Positions 1-11,639 of a stretch of 64,000 bases of DNA are shown one piece after another. Position numbers and translations under genes: made by a program. The stretch spans positions 27,676,501-27,740,500 of the forward strand of contig NC_066265.1 in the NCBI RefSeq assembly GCF_905404315.1. The letters are read 5' to 3'. Each line of letters starts with the position of its first letter. The stretch's first letter is position 1. Below the pieces are notes generated by a model. It did no database searches and had not been told where the DNA came from. It saw nothing but the letters and a program-made list of their open reading frames with translations. Source of the DNA: Leptidea sinapis. Taxonomy: Eukaryota; Arthropoda; Insecta; Lepidoptera; Pieridae.

Positions 1-49
1 TCACGTAGGCTGTCCCGCCACTTATTACGTAGTATTTACATCTTCTTTG
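1..49 (-). repeat. Inverted end of transposon-like family A, cut by window edge
   Basis: The stretch ends TACATCTTCTTTG and is the reverse complement of the CAAAGAGGATGTAAATAC end seen at 60,039, 50,093 and (diverged) 5941. The element body would lie left of the window. It mirrors the copy at 60,039. Confidence 0.6.
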
Positions 50-429
50 CTACAAATATTATTTAAAATCTATATCTAAGCATCTTTTAATTCAAATTTA
101 AAAATGTCAAACACATAGCTGGCAACACAAAACAAAACATTGCAAAACGTAATCTCATTGAAGTTCTGTGTAATATAAAGGCAAACTAACTAGTTATGAA
201 ACATTTTCAACATAAATTACTTAACTTCAAAGCATTTCCAGTATTTATATAAAGTATGATTCATCTTTGGAGAGATTTCAGAGAGCTTTCTTGGATCAAA
301 CCGGTAACTAAGTGTACAAGACTTGAAATGAAATATTTTAAACAAACACCGTGTGTATATACTATTATTATATTATGTTTGTGGTTATTTACAACGTAAT
401 GATATTGCTTTTAATATACTGTATGTTTG

Positions 430-1125
430 CTCAGTTGTTATTAAGAAATAATACACAAACTTAAAGACAGATTAGATGGACTAGGGTCTCAGCATGAGCT
501 CACGTTGAGCTCTGCTGCGAAACAAATACTTAATGTTCCTTTCCCTAATCTGATATCGGATAGGTATCACTCATATTTCCCCATTGATGCCATCACTCTT
601 TGGAATCAACTACCGCTTACTATGTCATGCACAATCATTTAAAAACCAACTAAACAAATCATAATCTATGTATTGTATGTATCAACGTAATTAAACAATA
701 ATTTAAGAGCAGAAATGTAAATTATGGAAAACCAACTGGATTTATTTCAATTAATTCTTCTAACTATATTAACAATACTATGACTACATAAAATTAAAAC
801 TATCATTACGTGGAAGCGTACGAAGAATACTGGCAGCACTACCGCGTTCGATCCGTTGACCGAAATAGCTGCCAGCGCTTGGGTTTCCAGTAGCCTTATT
901 GAGGCGCGAAGATATATAGTAAATTATTGTTTCTATTTTTTATTTGCATATTCTTTTACTCTATTACATATAGTTGCCTGGAAGGGATCAATATATAGTG
1001 TTATGGCCGCCATTTGCTACCACGCCATTTTGCCACGATATGATAGGTAATATTATGTATGTTAGTATGTAAGTTATATTTTGTAAATGTGGTGTCAAAA
1101 ATCGGAATAAATAAATAAAAACTTA
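430..1125 (+). pseudogene. 3' end of a LINE retrotransposon (ORF2 tail and 3' UTR)
   Basis: Plus-strand translation around 460-640 gives a reverse-transcriptase ORF tail with the motifs LNVPFPNLISDRYHSYFPI and DAITLWNQLPL, followed by a stop. After the insertion at 726-918 the sequence resumes with a 3' UTR containing GTTGCCTGGAAGGGATC and a tail of AATAAATAAATAAA. I recognise this UTR as a common lepidopteran LINE tail, but cannot name the family. The copy lacks its 5' part and is not functional. The same remnant lies in the right arm at 59,140-59,690, so it was present before the arms were duplicated. Confidence 0.7.
726..918 (-). mobile_element. 5'-truncated LINE insertion with 9-bp target duplication
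   Basis: The insert is flanked on both sides by GTAAATTAT (717-725 and 919-927). The right arm carries the uninterrupted site (ATAATTTAC at 59,408-59,416), so this inserted after the arms duplicated. Minus-strand translation reads a LINE ORF2 C-terminus containing GNPSAGSYFGQRIERGSAA and ILRTLP, then a stop and a short 3' UTR. Related remnants lie at 2080-2300, 16,490-16,620 and 58,000-58,210. The clade is not assigned. Confidence 0.75.
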
Positions 1126-2079
1126 GATATAAGAATACTCTATGTAATGAAAGAAAAAAATCAAAACATTAAACGAAATAAGCTATTAGCTACATGAATA
1201 ATTTTGATTAAAATTTCTGAGGTCGGAATTATTGGGACCTTTAATTTAGAATTACTAACTTAGTACTAACATTTTTAATGATAAAAATCTTTATCTGAAG
1301 AAATCATCATCCGGTGAGATCAAAGGCTAAGTTTTTGATAAGGATGATACAGTATTTATTGTTATATTTCAATATCATCTTTAATAATGATTAGTAATTT
1401 TACTCGCAAAAAAAAACATTTTATGAAAGCACTAACTTCAAATGTAGGTGACGTTTTAGGTACCTACAATAGTTGTATAATATACACTTTTGTACCTAAA
1501 ACGTAAATGTAAATTATCTATTCCGCACCACCCACTTCCATTTTTAGACTGATTTTTATAATTATATGAATATTAGCGCAAAGTACTTATCCCAAGACAA
1601 ATAAAACATAATATAACGGTTTATAATATTAAGACGGAGGTTTATTTTTCAATATCATTCTTTGTACTGGATCATTCGAAAAATGTTTTCATAAAACAGA
1701 ATGGTATAAGCATCTCACGTGGCACCCTTGTAAATTATAAATGAAATTGACAATACAAACAATCTAACATGCACAATTAAACTCCTAACCGTTCTTCATA
1801 TTTTATTTGTTGGACTGCATGATTTGATCTATCATTTGCCGGTGAAATGTCAACTTGTTGAAAATTCTCGGCGTGATCAACGACTTTTTAAATTTGCTGT
1901 CTATGTTTGTACAATAGTATGACTGACACTGCTGTGCTATGTGTTAGGAAGATGTCGGAATAGAGAGGAGCTTCAGTTTTCTAAATATCAATATTTTCAC
2001 ACGTCTTGTACGTGTGACAATATTGATTACAATGTTTTATTTGTAACAAAACAAATGTTTTAACTATATTTACAATACT
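1126..2079. other. Arm sequence without a recognisable gene
   Basis: AT-rich and largely mirrored at 58,230-59,130. Around 1440-1500 a GTTTTAGGTACCTACAA stretch is inverted against TTTTGTACCTAAAACGT, a short hairpin kept in both arms. No open frame here resembles a protein I know. Confidence 0.5.
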
Positions 2080-2300
2080 ATTATTATAGTAAATTAAAAC
2101 AATAGTTACGGGGAAGTGTACCAAGAATACTGGCAGCATTTCCGCGTTCGATAGCTAGACTGATCCGTTGTCCGAAAAAGCTGCCGGCGCTTGAGTTTCC
2201 AATAGCCCTATTGAGACACGTATACTAATTTGTCTATTCTCCACGCCTCTGGGCCCCACAGGCCAAGTGTCACGACACCAAACGGAACAAAGATGTACTC
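2080..2300 (-). pseudogene. LINE ORF2 C-terminal remnant (left-arm copy)
   Basis: In reverse complement this is the same segment as 58,000-58,210: a GPWG-like LWAP region followed by a glycine/serine-rich tail and the CCAGTATTCTTGTTACACTTCC end. It belongs to the same family as the insertion at 726-918. It holds stops and indels. Because it is shared by both arms it predates their duplication. Confidence 0.55.
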
Positions 2301-3170
2301 ACTGAACCGAGATATTTGCAACGTTTGCCGTGTAAGTTAAAAATAGTATAAAGGTTTGTAAATTTATTAAAAAACATTATATCTACTATTACAATGGAAA
2401 CTGATACTGCAACTTTATAACCTAAGCTTAAAATTAAAATTAATAAATATCTAAAAAAATGTAAACCGAATAAATGTTAAAAAATAACCGGACGAATCTG
2501 ATTCGTCCTGCACAGTCCACATTTATTCTTAAAGGTTTGACAATATTGGTGTATCTATCGGGCAACACACGACCCATCTCCAGATATTTTCGAATTTCGA
2601 ATTGTAATTTCGAATCTTAAGAAGGTAAATTCAATGTTAACGTCACGTTCATAATAAATACCCTTGAAATGACCTTAGTACCGCACTTATTCAGACATCA
2701 TAGAAAATGGACGTTGCGTACCGCTGCTAAGTTAGAGATTGTAACTAATAAATCATTTTTTGCACAATTGATTTGATATTCCACCTAATCGAATACAGTA
2801 TTTACTACGTAGATATTAAAGTTCATTTTGCAGCTTTACTGATATATGTTTTCGTTAAATGTTTAGTAATAATATCTTCGTACATACGTACGTTCTGGCC
2901 ATCAAAAATAAAAAAAACAACAACAGAAAGTAAACAGAAAAAGTACACTAAATATTACAAAAAAAAACTACAAAAATCTGTACACTAACAAGTACAATAA
3001 CAAAGACAATTTGAACGATTACAAATAAAATCTTTCTTACTTTTCAATATTTCTAGCGATAATAATACTTACTATTTGATGAGTTTATTTTTATTAAAGC
3101 ACATGAATAATTGTTAACCGCCTCTTGATTTTGTAGTCTGTTGAAAATGAAGCAAGTTAAAGATAACATA
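2301..3170. other. Arm sequence without a recognisable gene
   Basis: 2300-2780 matches 57,530-58,010 in reverse at about 95% by eye, the best-preserved block seen. The rest is AT-rich. About 200 bases (2955-3150) are missing from the right arm. The site of the right-arm LINE insertion (53173-54220) is intact here as AAGAAA at 3181-3186. Confidence 0.5.
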
Positions 3171-3489
3171 GTATTATGCCAAGAAAATATTATTAAATTG
3201 TAGTTCAATTTAAAGCATTGTGTGGAATAGAGAAATTCTTTGTGCTCATTTTATTTATGTCTAGGATAAAAGTCGGTTTATATGGGGGCTTTAAGATAGC
3301 TCTATCTTATGAACTTTCAGCTTCAAACTTTATACAGAAACTGACTTTCAATCTATATTTAATACAAGTTTGTTAAAAATAACGAAAACCAATATTTTCT
3401 ACATTTTGATGTTCATGGCAAATATAGCAAAAATTGCGTGAGCACCAATTTATAATATGGAATTCTAATACGAAATATATGAACAGGTG

Positions 3490-3590
3490 TTAAATGAATT
3501 AAAGCTGTGGAATGAGCCTCCTTGTGCGGTGTTTCCGGGACGATACGACATGGGTACCTTCAAAAAAGTGCAGACAAGTTCCTTTATCGT
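3490..3590 (+). pseudogene. Fragment of the LINE-A ORF2 C-terminus
   Basis: Encodes pieces of the tail seen in full at 8025-9358: LWNE, CAVFPGRYDMGTFKK. It is absent from the matching place in the right arm (about 52,860), so it is a left-arm event. It is too short and interrupted to function. Confidence 0.6.
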
Positions 3591-3949
3591 CGGTTAATTT
3601 AAAAAATCAGCTACCCATAGCTCTACCACATTTAAACTATGGGCTTGTAGGAGGCACAGCTATTCCAGGAGGGTACAGACTTTGGTAAAGTTTGACTATC
3701 CCTACCCAAACGTTCTGGCATAGGCCATATGTTTGGGACCTTTTGGGGAAAATTTCAGGCCTATCGGGGCATTTTGAATATATTAAATTGTTGAGGCTCT
3801 ATGGCTAGGCGTTGATTTTCAGAACTGTGTGTGTTTTTTGCATGTCCCTTGGTTTCTTCAATGCATTTCATGCTGAATAGCTTGGGTCGCGCACTACAGA
3901 CTTCAAATTCTGCAAGATCTTGCTAAATAAAAGCTGTCTTTGGTAATAC

Positions 3950-4440
3950 CAGCTATGGTTGCTCCCGCTACACATGGAGGATTGCACCACGGCCAGTATG
4001 GTAAAGAAATCTTTCTTCCTCCCCTCCCAACCATCTCACTATGTAGCATAGTTCGGTTTTCTCTGGGCGGTAGGATCGGCTGGGTGGTGTTTCTCTCATT
4101 ATGGTAAGATGTGTGCCCTTAAAATTTCATTCTCAGTTAGGATCATTTGACCATGTTCAACGTGTCTTTTACCGCATTTACCTCGGGAAGTATTCTAAAT
4201 ACCTTTTGACCTGATTCCTGCCTCAGAATTCCACCATTTAACCACATGCTACAATCTTAAAGTGATCCCACCAGATAATCAGATCGATTGTATGGCGTTC
4301 CGTAACAGTTAACGAATTTCGAAGAACTTCTTTCTACGTTTAGCCAAAGTAAGGAATTAGCTTCCCTGCTCGGTATTTCTTGGACGACTGCCACCGGTGC
4401 TTCCAAAAAGATTTACTTACTATAAGTCCAGTAAAATCCG
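3950..4440 (+). pseudogene. Degraded LINE related to LINE-A
   Basis: Translation in shifting plus-strand frames recovers, in order, a PLHMEDC segment (compare RPHMEYC in LINE-A), LFDLIPASEFHHLTT (compare LYNLIPAAEFHLRTT) and LPCSVFLGR (compare LPCAVFPGR). It therefore spans the C-terminal third of the reverse-transcriptase ORF. It is far more diverged than the other LINE-A copies, so it is either an old copy or a sister family. Confidence 0.5.
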
Positions 4441-5078
4441 AACGATTCTTCTTGTATTGGCGGTCATTAATTTATTTAGATGACCCTATCGCTTTTTTGT
4501 CAACTTATACCTTCCATAATGCTTATAGTCGGATAACTATCTTGTCGTCGAAGTCACTTGTGCCACCCATGAAATATCATAAAATGTTCCTGTACTTGCT
4601 GTATTCATGACCAATTCCCAATCAATAAATTATACTTTCTACAGAACGTATGCACGAAATATCACAAGTAAAAATTTTTGTAAGTTCCCTCAAAATTCTT
4701 CATAGACTCAAACATCTAACCATATACTGTAATGGTATAATCTAGACTTCTACACCATCAAATAAAAAATATTCTAAATCAGTCTATATGCGTCGTACCT
4801 ATATATGCAGTAGGTACCAAATCTTTCTTTTTGAAGTCGGGTAAAAATCTCAGACTGATTATTTTTTTTATTTGAAAAATGATCGAAATGTCATTAATGG
4901 TATTTGTAAGTTTCATAAATAATATATAGAAAGGAAAAAAACATTTATGGCAATTACAAGCTGCGCTATGGCGATGAAAGAACGCGTTATGGCTGCATAT
5001 GATGGATGATAGCTATGACACGAAATAAGCCATGTGGTTTGTTTTCCTTACTTGCCACCACGCATCATAGGCATTGTC

Positions 5079-5490
5079 CTTAGATTAAGGATTGGACTCC
5101 GCTGTGCTCCAACTAGATACCGCAGGGGTAGTCGCAAAATGCGGCAACTAATGGGCGTACTCGAGCCAGTCTCAATTAATGTGTGACGTTGATGAGCAGC
5201 ATGTTCTGTTAAACTTTGCTAATAATTGAAACTTAAATGCCGGGATGCCGGGTTGCATAGAAAATCTTTTTAAAAATAATACTACAAGAAATAAGAAAGA
5301 CACTGGGATCACATAACATCAGTAACTATTTTGTATTTGATTAATATCAGTGATAATAGCACGATGCGTATGTTACAAAATTTGAAAGATACCATTGAGT
5401 GTCAAGATGCCACGCACACAATAATCTAATAACTGCCGTAATAGTACGGTATCTAGTTGGAGCGCAGCGGAGACCAATCCTTAATCTAAG
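5079..5490. mobile_element. MITE with about 45-bp TIRs and 8-bp target duplication
   Basis: The 412-bp unit starts CTTAGATTAAGGATTGG and ends with the inverse CCAATCCTTAATCTAAG. The inverted match runs on through the CTCCGCTG and CTCCAACTAGATACCG segments. GCATTGTC directly flanks both ends (5071-5078 and 5491-5498). An 8-bp duplication fits the hAT or P superfamilies. No coding sequence is present. Confidence 0.85.
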
Positions 5491-6239
5491 GCATTGTCAA
5501 AAGACTCATAGATTTTATAAAGTATTTTTTTATTATATCATGAAAGGTTAGGTAGGAAGGCTTGAAAGGATTAACCTGAGCCTCCAATGAAGGTAGTTGA
5601 ACGGTGTTTGCCAGAAAGTATAAGAAAATATTATAAAGTTTGCAGCGGTGATAAAACCCTTTTCTAAATATTGACTATAAAACAGCACTCAGGATATATA
5701 AATCATGTACTGGTCCAAAATCTATAACGTTATCTCAACAAAGATATGCGGGTATTGCAAAGGAAATCCGGTGAAATCCGGCTTTGTTTAGAGTAATATA
5801 CATTGGAAGTTATGTGGTCGTTAGAAGGAATTCTGCTGGAGAGATGTATATATAATTTTCTTAGAAACATTTTGTGAGATGTATAAGGGAATATTTAATG
5901 TAAGCATGTAGTTTGGTATTTGCTTTAACAATACTAACAACCAAAGAGGATATAAATGCTACAGAATAAGAGGCGAGACTGCCTAAGTAAAAATTTAAAT
6001 TTAGTTTAGCATGAAACGTGCAGTGATTTGATATAAGTTTGAAATAGTAGTCATTACAGAATGCCGATTATCAACGACTTAATAATCCAGCTAAGTTTGA
6101 AATCGAACAGTTGCTGAAAACGTAGTGGATTTCGGCTATGTCTGTTTTTTACAAGATTATAGCCATTTCATACTTTCGCTTTTTTCTTAGAGTTTCGTTA
6201 GGCTGCAAACAACAATTAAGATTTAACCATTCTCTCATA

Positions 6240-6580
6240 TTAAAAAAAAATATCAAGTTATTGCATACTAATAAAAGGAAAAACTTTCTAATAAAAGGAG
6301 AGCGCGGTATTTTTTCGGGTATACTGCAAAACCTACTATACCGATTGGAATAATTCTTATACCATAAGAAGTCTCGGAAAAGGTTTTAGTATGTGATATA
6401 TTGGTGTTTATCTGGAATATATATTTTTTAACTTAGGAATACGTATATATTCGATGTACAAATATTTAAGAGAGTGACATTTCATAACATATTATGACAA
6501 TTCATATAAAGTGCGGGCGCGGGGTATTTTATGTATATGGCAAAACGACGTTTGTTGTTTCAGCTAGTTTATAAATATTT
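6240..6580 (+). mobile_element. Helitron-like non-autonomous fragment
   Basis: Ends with GTTTGTTGTTTCAGCTAGT, the CTAG/T termination of a Helitron, and carries the GGAAAAGGTTTTAGTATGTGATA segment also found around 61,957/62,881. The mirror copy is at 51,290-51,560. The 5' part is displaced. Confidence 0.5.
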
Positions 6581-6949
6581 TATATTTGCTTAGAGAGTAT
6601 ATACATATGTAATACACATCTGTTTTGTTATATAGCTTGCTTATATGTGATTGATCTCGTTGAAGTTGTGAGGTTCGCACCATCCCCAAAATATGTGGCT
6701 GGTCCATGTGTCATTTACGTGAATGTGCGCAGCTTGTAATGCCTAGTCAATCCTTTCATCGGGAACTTTTTATGTTGGTAATACTTGGTTTATTACTTTA
6801 GTTGCTCGCATGATACTTTATCTTACTTACATTGTAAGCAGTTTGATGCATCTACCTCAATTGTTATTATTTTGAGAATTTTTTATTATTTAATTACTCC
6901 TTGGTTAAACTTACACAAATAAGTCGATGTAAGTAATATATTATAACAT

Positions 6950-7245
6950 GCTGACAGCCTAAGAACAATAGCTTTTTTATTACGGCAACTATCAGATGCT
7001 TGTGTGCGTGGCATCTTGACACTCAATGGTATCTATTAAATGTTGTAACACACGCTTCGTGTTATTTTACATTAAAATTAATAAAATACATAATACTTAC
7101 TGATGATATGTGATCTCAGTATATTTCTTATTTCTTGTAGTATTATTATTACAAAGTTTTACTACACTACTCGGAAAAGTTTTAATTTAAATTATTAGCA
7201 AAGTTAACAGAACATGAGGCATGAGGTGTACCTAATCAAAGCTAA
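6950..7245 (-). mobile_element. Second, truncated copy of the 5079-5490 MITE
   Basis: Reverse complement of the MITE interior: the ATTACGGCAACTATCAGATG, GTGTGCGTGGCATCTTGACA and TTAGCAAAGTTAACAGAACATG segments recur. It lacks the outer ends and lies in the left-only stretch 6600-7270. Confidence 0.6.
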
Positions 7246-7536
7246 TGAGTTCAGAACAAGACGTATTTCCAAATGATTTTATTATAATATGTAGTTTATA
7301 AGACTTTTCTGTGGACCCATATAAGATAAACAATTCAACGCTTCATTATATTGTTGTATCTCAAAGGGCTTAAATAACGTTAATGTATACATAAACTTAA
7401 CAAATTTCATATTTAAACCTTCCTCCAGAATTTGTGAAAACAGCATGAAACTTGGTGCAATAGTTTTTGGGTCATCGCGACGGAGCACTTTGTTTTATAA
7501 TATGTAGTGATATTTTTACAACGTAACGGCATCACA

Positions 7537-8024
7537 AATAAACTTGATATAAAGTTATACCTGAGAGTAAGCCAAGAATATGCAAAATATTAACTATATC
7601 GCTGACAACACTGTCAATACAATGATAATTCTGAAGTTTCCCGAATGTCAAGCAGCGTTGCAAATGAACGCGATAGCCTTACAGGTCCGATTAAACCAAT
7701 CATAAGTTGAATATCTACATATTTGAAAACATTTTACATAATATTATTGACAATTTGTTATGTCTTTAAAGTGATAATTCTCACTTCTAGGTAATATACA
7801 CAAATATTGTAGATCCTGTAGATGAAGCCACAACCTGAGAGTTGAAAAAAGCATGCAAGATTTGATGACGATACGTCACTCGAACGGTTAGCTCAGTTGA
7901 GCAATTATTTAATTAAATTAATAAACAATTGCTCTGTCAACTGAGTTCTGCCAATCTGTTAATTAATTAAATATTTGTAAAATATTCTTGGTTTATTCTC
8001 AGGTATAACTTCATACCTAGTTTA
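7537..8024. mobile_element. MITE-B, left-arm copy, interrupted
   Basis: The left end AATAAACTTGATATAAAGTT is inverted against the right end AACTTCATACCTAGTTT, with CCAAGAATATGCAAA / TTTGTAAAATATTCTTGG inside. The mirror at 50,872-51,115 is 244 bp. This copy is longer because of an insert at about 7720-7960, and its right end is split by the LINE at 8025. Confidence 0.65.
7795..7935 (+). repeat. tRNA-like repeat segment
   Basis: Contains GATACGTCACTCGAACGGTTAGCTCAGTTGAGC; the TTAGCTCAGTTG core resembles a pol III A box. The same context recurs in reverse at 54,440-54,560. The following bases fold back (CTCAGTTGAGCAATT against AATTGCTCTGTCAACTGAG). No full tRNA cloverleaf or clear B box is visible, so it is not called a tRNA gene. 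Confidence 0.4.
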
Positions 8025-9358
8025 ACGCGTTTATTCCGGCACTCTTATTCCAAAGGCGTAGACCCTGACTCATGGAAGTCAGCCCTTGTCCATCCAATCC
8101 AAAAAAAAGGAGACAGTTCGGATCCGGCGAACTACAGGCCTATTGCTATCACCTCCCTGCTCTCCAAAATCATGGAGAGCGGCTATTGAAAGCAAGGGGG
8201 AAGGCCTGGCAGTTAGCCTGGATATAGCGAAGGCCTTTGATCGTGTATGGCACAAGGCGCTCCTCTCAAAACTTCCATCATTTGGGCTTCCCGAGAGCTT
8301 GTGCAAGTGGACCTCCAGCTTCCTCACTGGGCGTAGCATACAGGTCGTTGTCGACGGATATTGCTCGAACCCGAAGCCCGTGAATGCTGGAGTGCCCCAA
8401 GGCTGTGTGCTATCTCCTACGCTGTTTCTTCTGCATATCAATGATATGTTGGACACCTCTAACATGCATTGCTATGCAGATGACAGCAGTGGTGATGCCG
8501 TATACACGGGCCATGCAGGTCTCTCTCGGGAAATAGTCCACCAGTGCCGGGAGAAACTTGTGTCTTCTATGGAGTCCTCTCTCGAGAAGGTCGCGGAATG
8601 GGGTAAATTGAACCTTGTCCAATTTAACCCCCAGAAGACTCAAATTTGCGCGTTTACCACTAAAAAAAACCCATTTGTCGTATCACCGCTCTTCGAGAAC
8701 ACTTCTCTTAAAGTCGCACCTAGTATCGGAATACTGGGTCTCGAAATCTCGAGCAATTGCCAATTCCCTGGCCATCTGGAGGGCAAAGCTAAATTGTCTT
8801 CGGAGAAGCTGGGCGTCATCAATAGAGCACGGCAATACTTCAAGCCGGCCCACATTCTAGCGCTCTACAAAGCGCAGGTACGGCCACACATGGAGTATTG
8901 CTGTCATCTCTGGTCTGGTGCACCCCAGTATCTGCTCGATCCATTTGACCGCGTGCAACGTAGAGCAGCTCGAATTGTCGGGGACTCAGTGCTCTGTGAA
9001 CGGCTGGATCACTTGGCGTTGCGTAGAGACGTCGCTTCATTGTGTGTCTTCTACCGCATTTATCACGGGGAGTGTTCCGAAGAGCTGTTTAACCTGATTC
9101 CTGCCGCCGAATGTCACCTTCGCACGACACGCCACAAGGTAGGATATCATCCCCACCATCTGGATGTGTGGCGGTCCTCCACAGTGCGGTTTTCAAGAAG
9201 CTTTCTCTTTACCTTCAAAAAAAGCGCGTACAACTTCCTTAAAGGCCGGCAACGCTCTTGTGATTCCTCTGGTGTTGTAAGAGAATGTGGACGGCGGTGA
9301 TCACTTAACACCAGGTATATGTACGCTCGTTTGTCCTCCTATTCCATAAAAAAAAAAA
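8025..9358 (+). mobile_element. LINE-A retrotransposon, 5'-truncated, reverse transcriptase pseudogene
   Basis: The plus-strand frame 8086-9300 encodes the palm and thumb of a non-LTR reverse transcriptase. Seen in order: AKAFDRVWHKALLSKL, NAGVPQGCVLSPTLFLLHIN, the catalytic YADD (in HCYADDSSGDAV), WGKLNLVQFNPQKTQ, the C-terminal HMEYCCHLWSGAPQY and YHPHHLDVWRSSTVRF, ending at a stop before a short 3' UTR and A-tail. The type is jockey/CR1-like; the clade is not resolved. A short deletion near 8176 joins LLSKIMES to AAIESKGEG and changes frame, removing part of the fingers. AGTTTA flanks both sides (8019-8024 and 9359-9364) as a likely 6-bp target duplication. The right arm has the empty site (TAAACT, 50,875-50,880). 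Dead copy. Confidence 0.85.
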
Positions 9359-9698
9359 AGTTTATTTGTAAGGCAGTAAGAGTTCTTAGCTAAAAGTAAA
9401 AAAAAACCGGGAACATACAAACTAGAGTTAACAATAACGCTTAGAAAACCAACGTAGCCTACATTAAGGTAACAAATGACACTTGACAACAAAAAACGCT
9501 TTTAAAATAGAACGAGTGAGAGACATAGTTACGTTATTGTGAGTACGTCGAGCTGGTCCCGGAAATATTACACGTAATGTTTCAGGTTCCACAACAAACA
9601 CTAAAGCGAAGTTCTTGTTTTGTACACAAAAGATGTACCTCTTGTCTCTTGATTTTCAAATGAAAACTATTTGAGAACCAAACATTAACGTCATTACC

Positions 9699-10135
9699 TA
9701 ACGGCTGTTTTCAATAACGTATCTCTCACGGACACATTGCTATCAACGTTTAATGACAAGATCTTATCTATCCATACTTATGTCCAATATACGGCCATTT
9801 TTCATTTAACTTACTAGAGGTAGACAAATCTATCCTTTTACGCTTACTTACATTTCAATAACCTATTGACAGATAGCATTGGACTATTACTATATTGGAC
9901 ATAACTATGGATAGATAAGATCTTGTCATTAAACGGTGACAGCAATGTATCCGTAAGTTACACTTAGGATAGATTTTATTATTGTTATAATTATTTTATT
10001 GAAAACGGTCGTAAGTTATAGTCCAATGCTTTATGTCGATAGGTTATTGAAATATAAGTAAGCGTAAAAGGATAGATTTGTCTACCTGTAGTAAGTTAAA
10101 CTAAGGATAAATAGGTTATTGAAAACGGCCGTAAA
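9699..10135. mobile_element. Fold-back MITE with TACGGCCGTTTTCAATAA ends
   Basis: The outer ends TAACGGCTGTTTTCAATAA and TTATTGAAAACGGCCGTAA are inverted. Inside are further inverted segments: 9731-9793 against 9890-9951 (GACAAGATCTTATCTATCCA and inverse), and about 9800-9885 against 10,010-10,100 (GACAAATCTATCCTTTTACG and inverse). The right arm holds a shorter version at 50,318-50,575. No coding capacity. Confidence 0.7.
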
Positions 10136-11212
10136 TAATGCTTGCTTTCTTTAAAGCAAGCAAAAAAAAATAAAACTTCGAAAGAATGCATCAGCCTAGC
10201 TAACTCTCTAAGAAAATGCGATTCACTCGATTGTACGAGTATGAAACGTGCAGTCATTGATAGATTAACAGATGACTATAATCTTGTGAAAAACGGAGAT
10301 AGCCGAAATCCACTACGTTTTAAGCAACTGTTCGCATTGAAACTTAGCCGGATTATACTTTGTCGCCAAAGTATTCTTTTCTCAGTTCATTTGACACTTT
10401 AAAAGGATTTTGTTTGCCAAATGAACAATATTGCATTATACTCGAGGAGATGACTTTCTCTGTCGGCTAGGAAAATTTGAAGTTGCTTATTACGTAGAAA
10501 CTGTCTAAAAAAAGCGATTCACTCGATTGTATGAACGTGCAGTCATTCATAGATTGTCAGATGGCGGCTATAATCTTATAAAGAAACAGAGATAGCCGAA
10601 ATCCACTACGTTTTAAGCAACTATTCGCTTTCAAACTTAGCTTTTAAACTTATTATACTTCGTCGCCCAATTGTAATTACTATTTCAAACTTTTGTCAAA
10701 TCTCACTGCAAGTTTCATACTAAACTAAATTTCAATTTTTACTCAGGCAGTCCTGCCTTTTATAACGTAGTATTTACATCCTCTTTGGAATGCTTTCTGA
10801 AATATGTTCTAGAACGCTAAAATTTAAATTTATTGCCTTTAAATGTAATACGTTGTGCTGAATCCGTTAGTATTGAATGGTGACGTCATATACAAAATTA
10901 ATTAATATCTGTTGACGCAAGCTCAAACTATGAATAGCCTGAGAACAGTAAACACTATAAAATTCTATGAATAAATTATGCTACTTAACAAGACATAGAC
11001 GTATTCGAGTTGTGGCTGTCGTGTTTCTATAATAAAAAAGATACAAAATATTACAGCAGTTAATTTAAAAATATTATGCTATTTTTGTAACGATATGGGA
11101 GGTGGTGTGTACATAAATCACTTTAATTATTTTTTCTATTGAATCCACATGTAGGCGTTAATAACAGTAGCAATAAAACACGGATAATTAATAATTTGGC
11201 TTATTTTCTAAA

Positions 11213-11460
11213 TTGATAAAAGGCATTTATTTTCTCAAAATTGATTCCTTTAGAATTCTTTTTGATGTCATTTCTAATATATTAGATACTACTACCGCTT
11301 CGAAAACAAATGGCGCTCTGAGAGAGAAGAAGCGGCGCAAGAAACTCTCCCAGCCTTCTTTTCACTCAAACAACAGTTTCATTTACGAAAAAAACTCATG
11401 CGTCTTTTTAAAATGGGCAAACGACTCTAGCAAGATACTTCTTTACCCGCATGAGTAATA
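11213..11460 (-). pseudogene. CR1-like LINE 3' end with ATGCCTTT tail
   Basis: Starts with AAAAGGCATTTATTTTCTC, the inverse of the (ATGCCTTT)n-type tail, then antisense to the ORF end (KRRKKLSQ in the shadow frame marks the GAAGCGGCGCAAGAAACTC segment). The same family occurs at 37,605, 49,390, 52,238 and 54,812. The mirror copy is 49,390-49,665. Confidence 0.6.
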
Positions 11461-11639
11461 CAAAATGATCCTATCGATATTTTGTTTTGAAATAATAAAA
11501 TTAGAATGTGTTATTGTGTGAGTGTTGCCAGTGATGATATAAGAAACGCAGACGTGGTCGCTAAGTATAGCCTAAGAGAAAGCTCATGGTCGCTCAGGGG
11601 ACAATAGAGAAGGCTATACTTGGAGTATCCCTTTTATTT

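Larger units (their letters stand above)
3785..5510. repeat. Left-arm-only composite insertion
   Basis: The flanks 3590-3785 and 5510-5760 are contiguous in the right arm (around 52,610), so about 1.7 kb was added here or lost there. It contains a degraded LINE (3950-4440), AT-rich filler (4440-5060) and a MITE (5079-5490). More than one event is likely. Confidence 0.6.
5941..10788. mobile_element. Family A transposon-like unit, left-arm copy, with nested insertions
   Basis: The left end begins CCAAAGAGGATATAAATGC and the right end is the inverse, finishing TTTACATCCTCTTTGG. The inverted ends extend about 200 bp and include ACTGCCTAAGTAAAAATT and GTAGTGGATTTCGGCTA. The body holds no transposase of its own. 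It contains a Helitron fragment, MITEs and a LINE. The mirror unit at 50,093-51,888 is only 1.8 kb because it lacks several of these. Near the right end the subterminal motif is repeated (10,200-10,400 and 10,500-10,790), so that end is partly duplicated. No flanking target duplication is obvious. Confidence 0.6.

Noticed and set aside
8079..8465. 128-codon open frame on the minus strand
   Set aside because: It is the antisense shadow of the LINE-A reverse transcriptase and has no protein-like features of its own.
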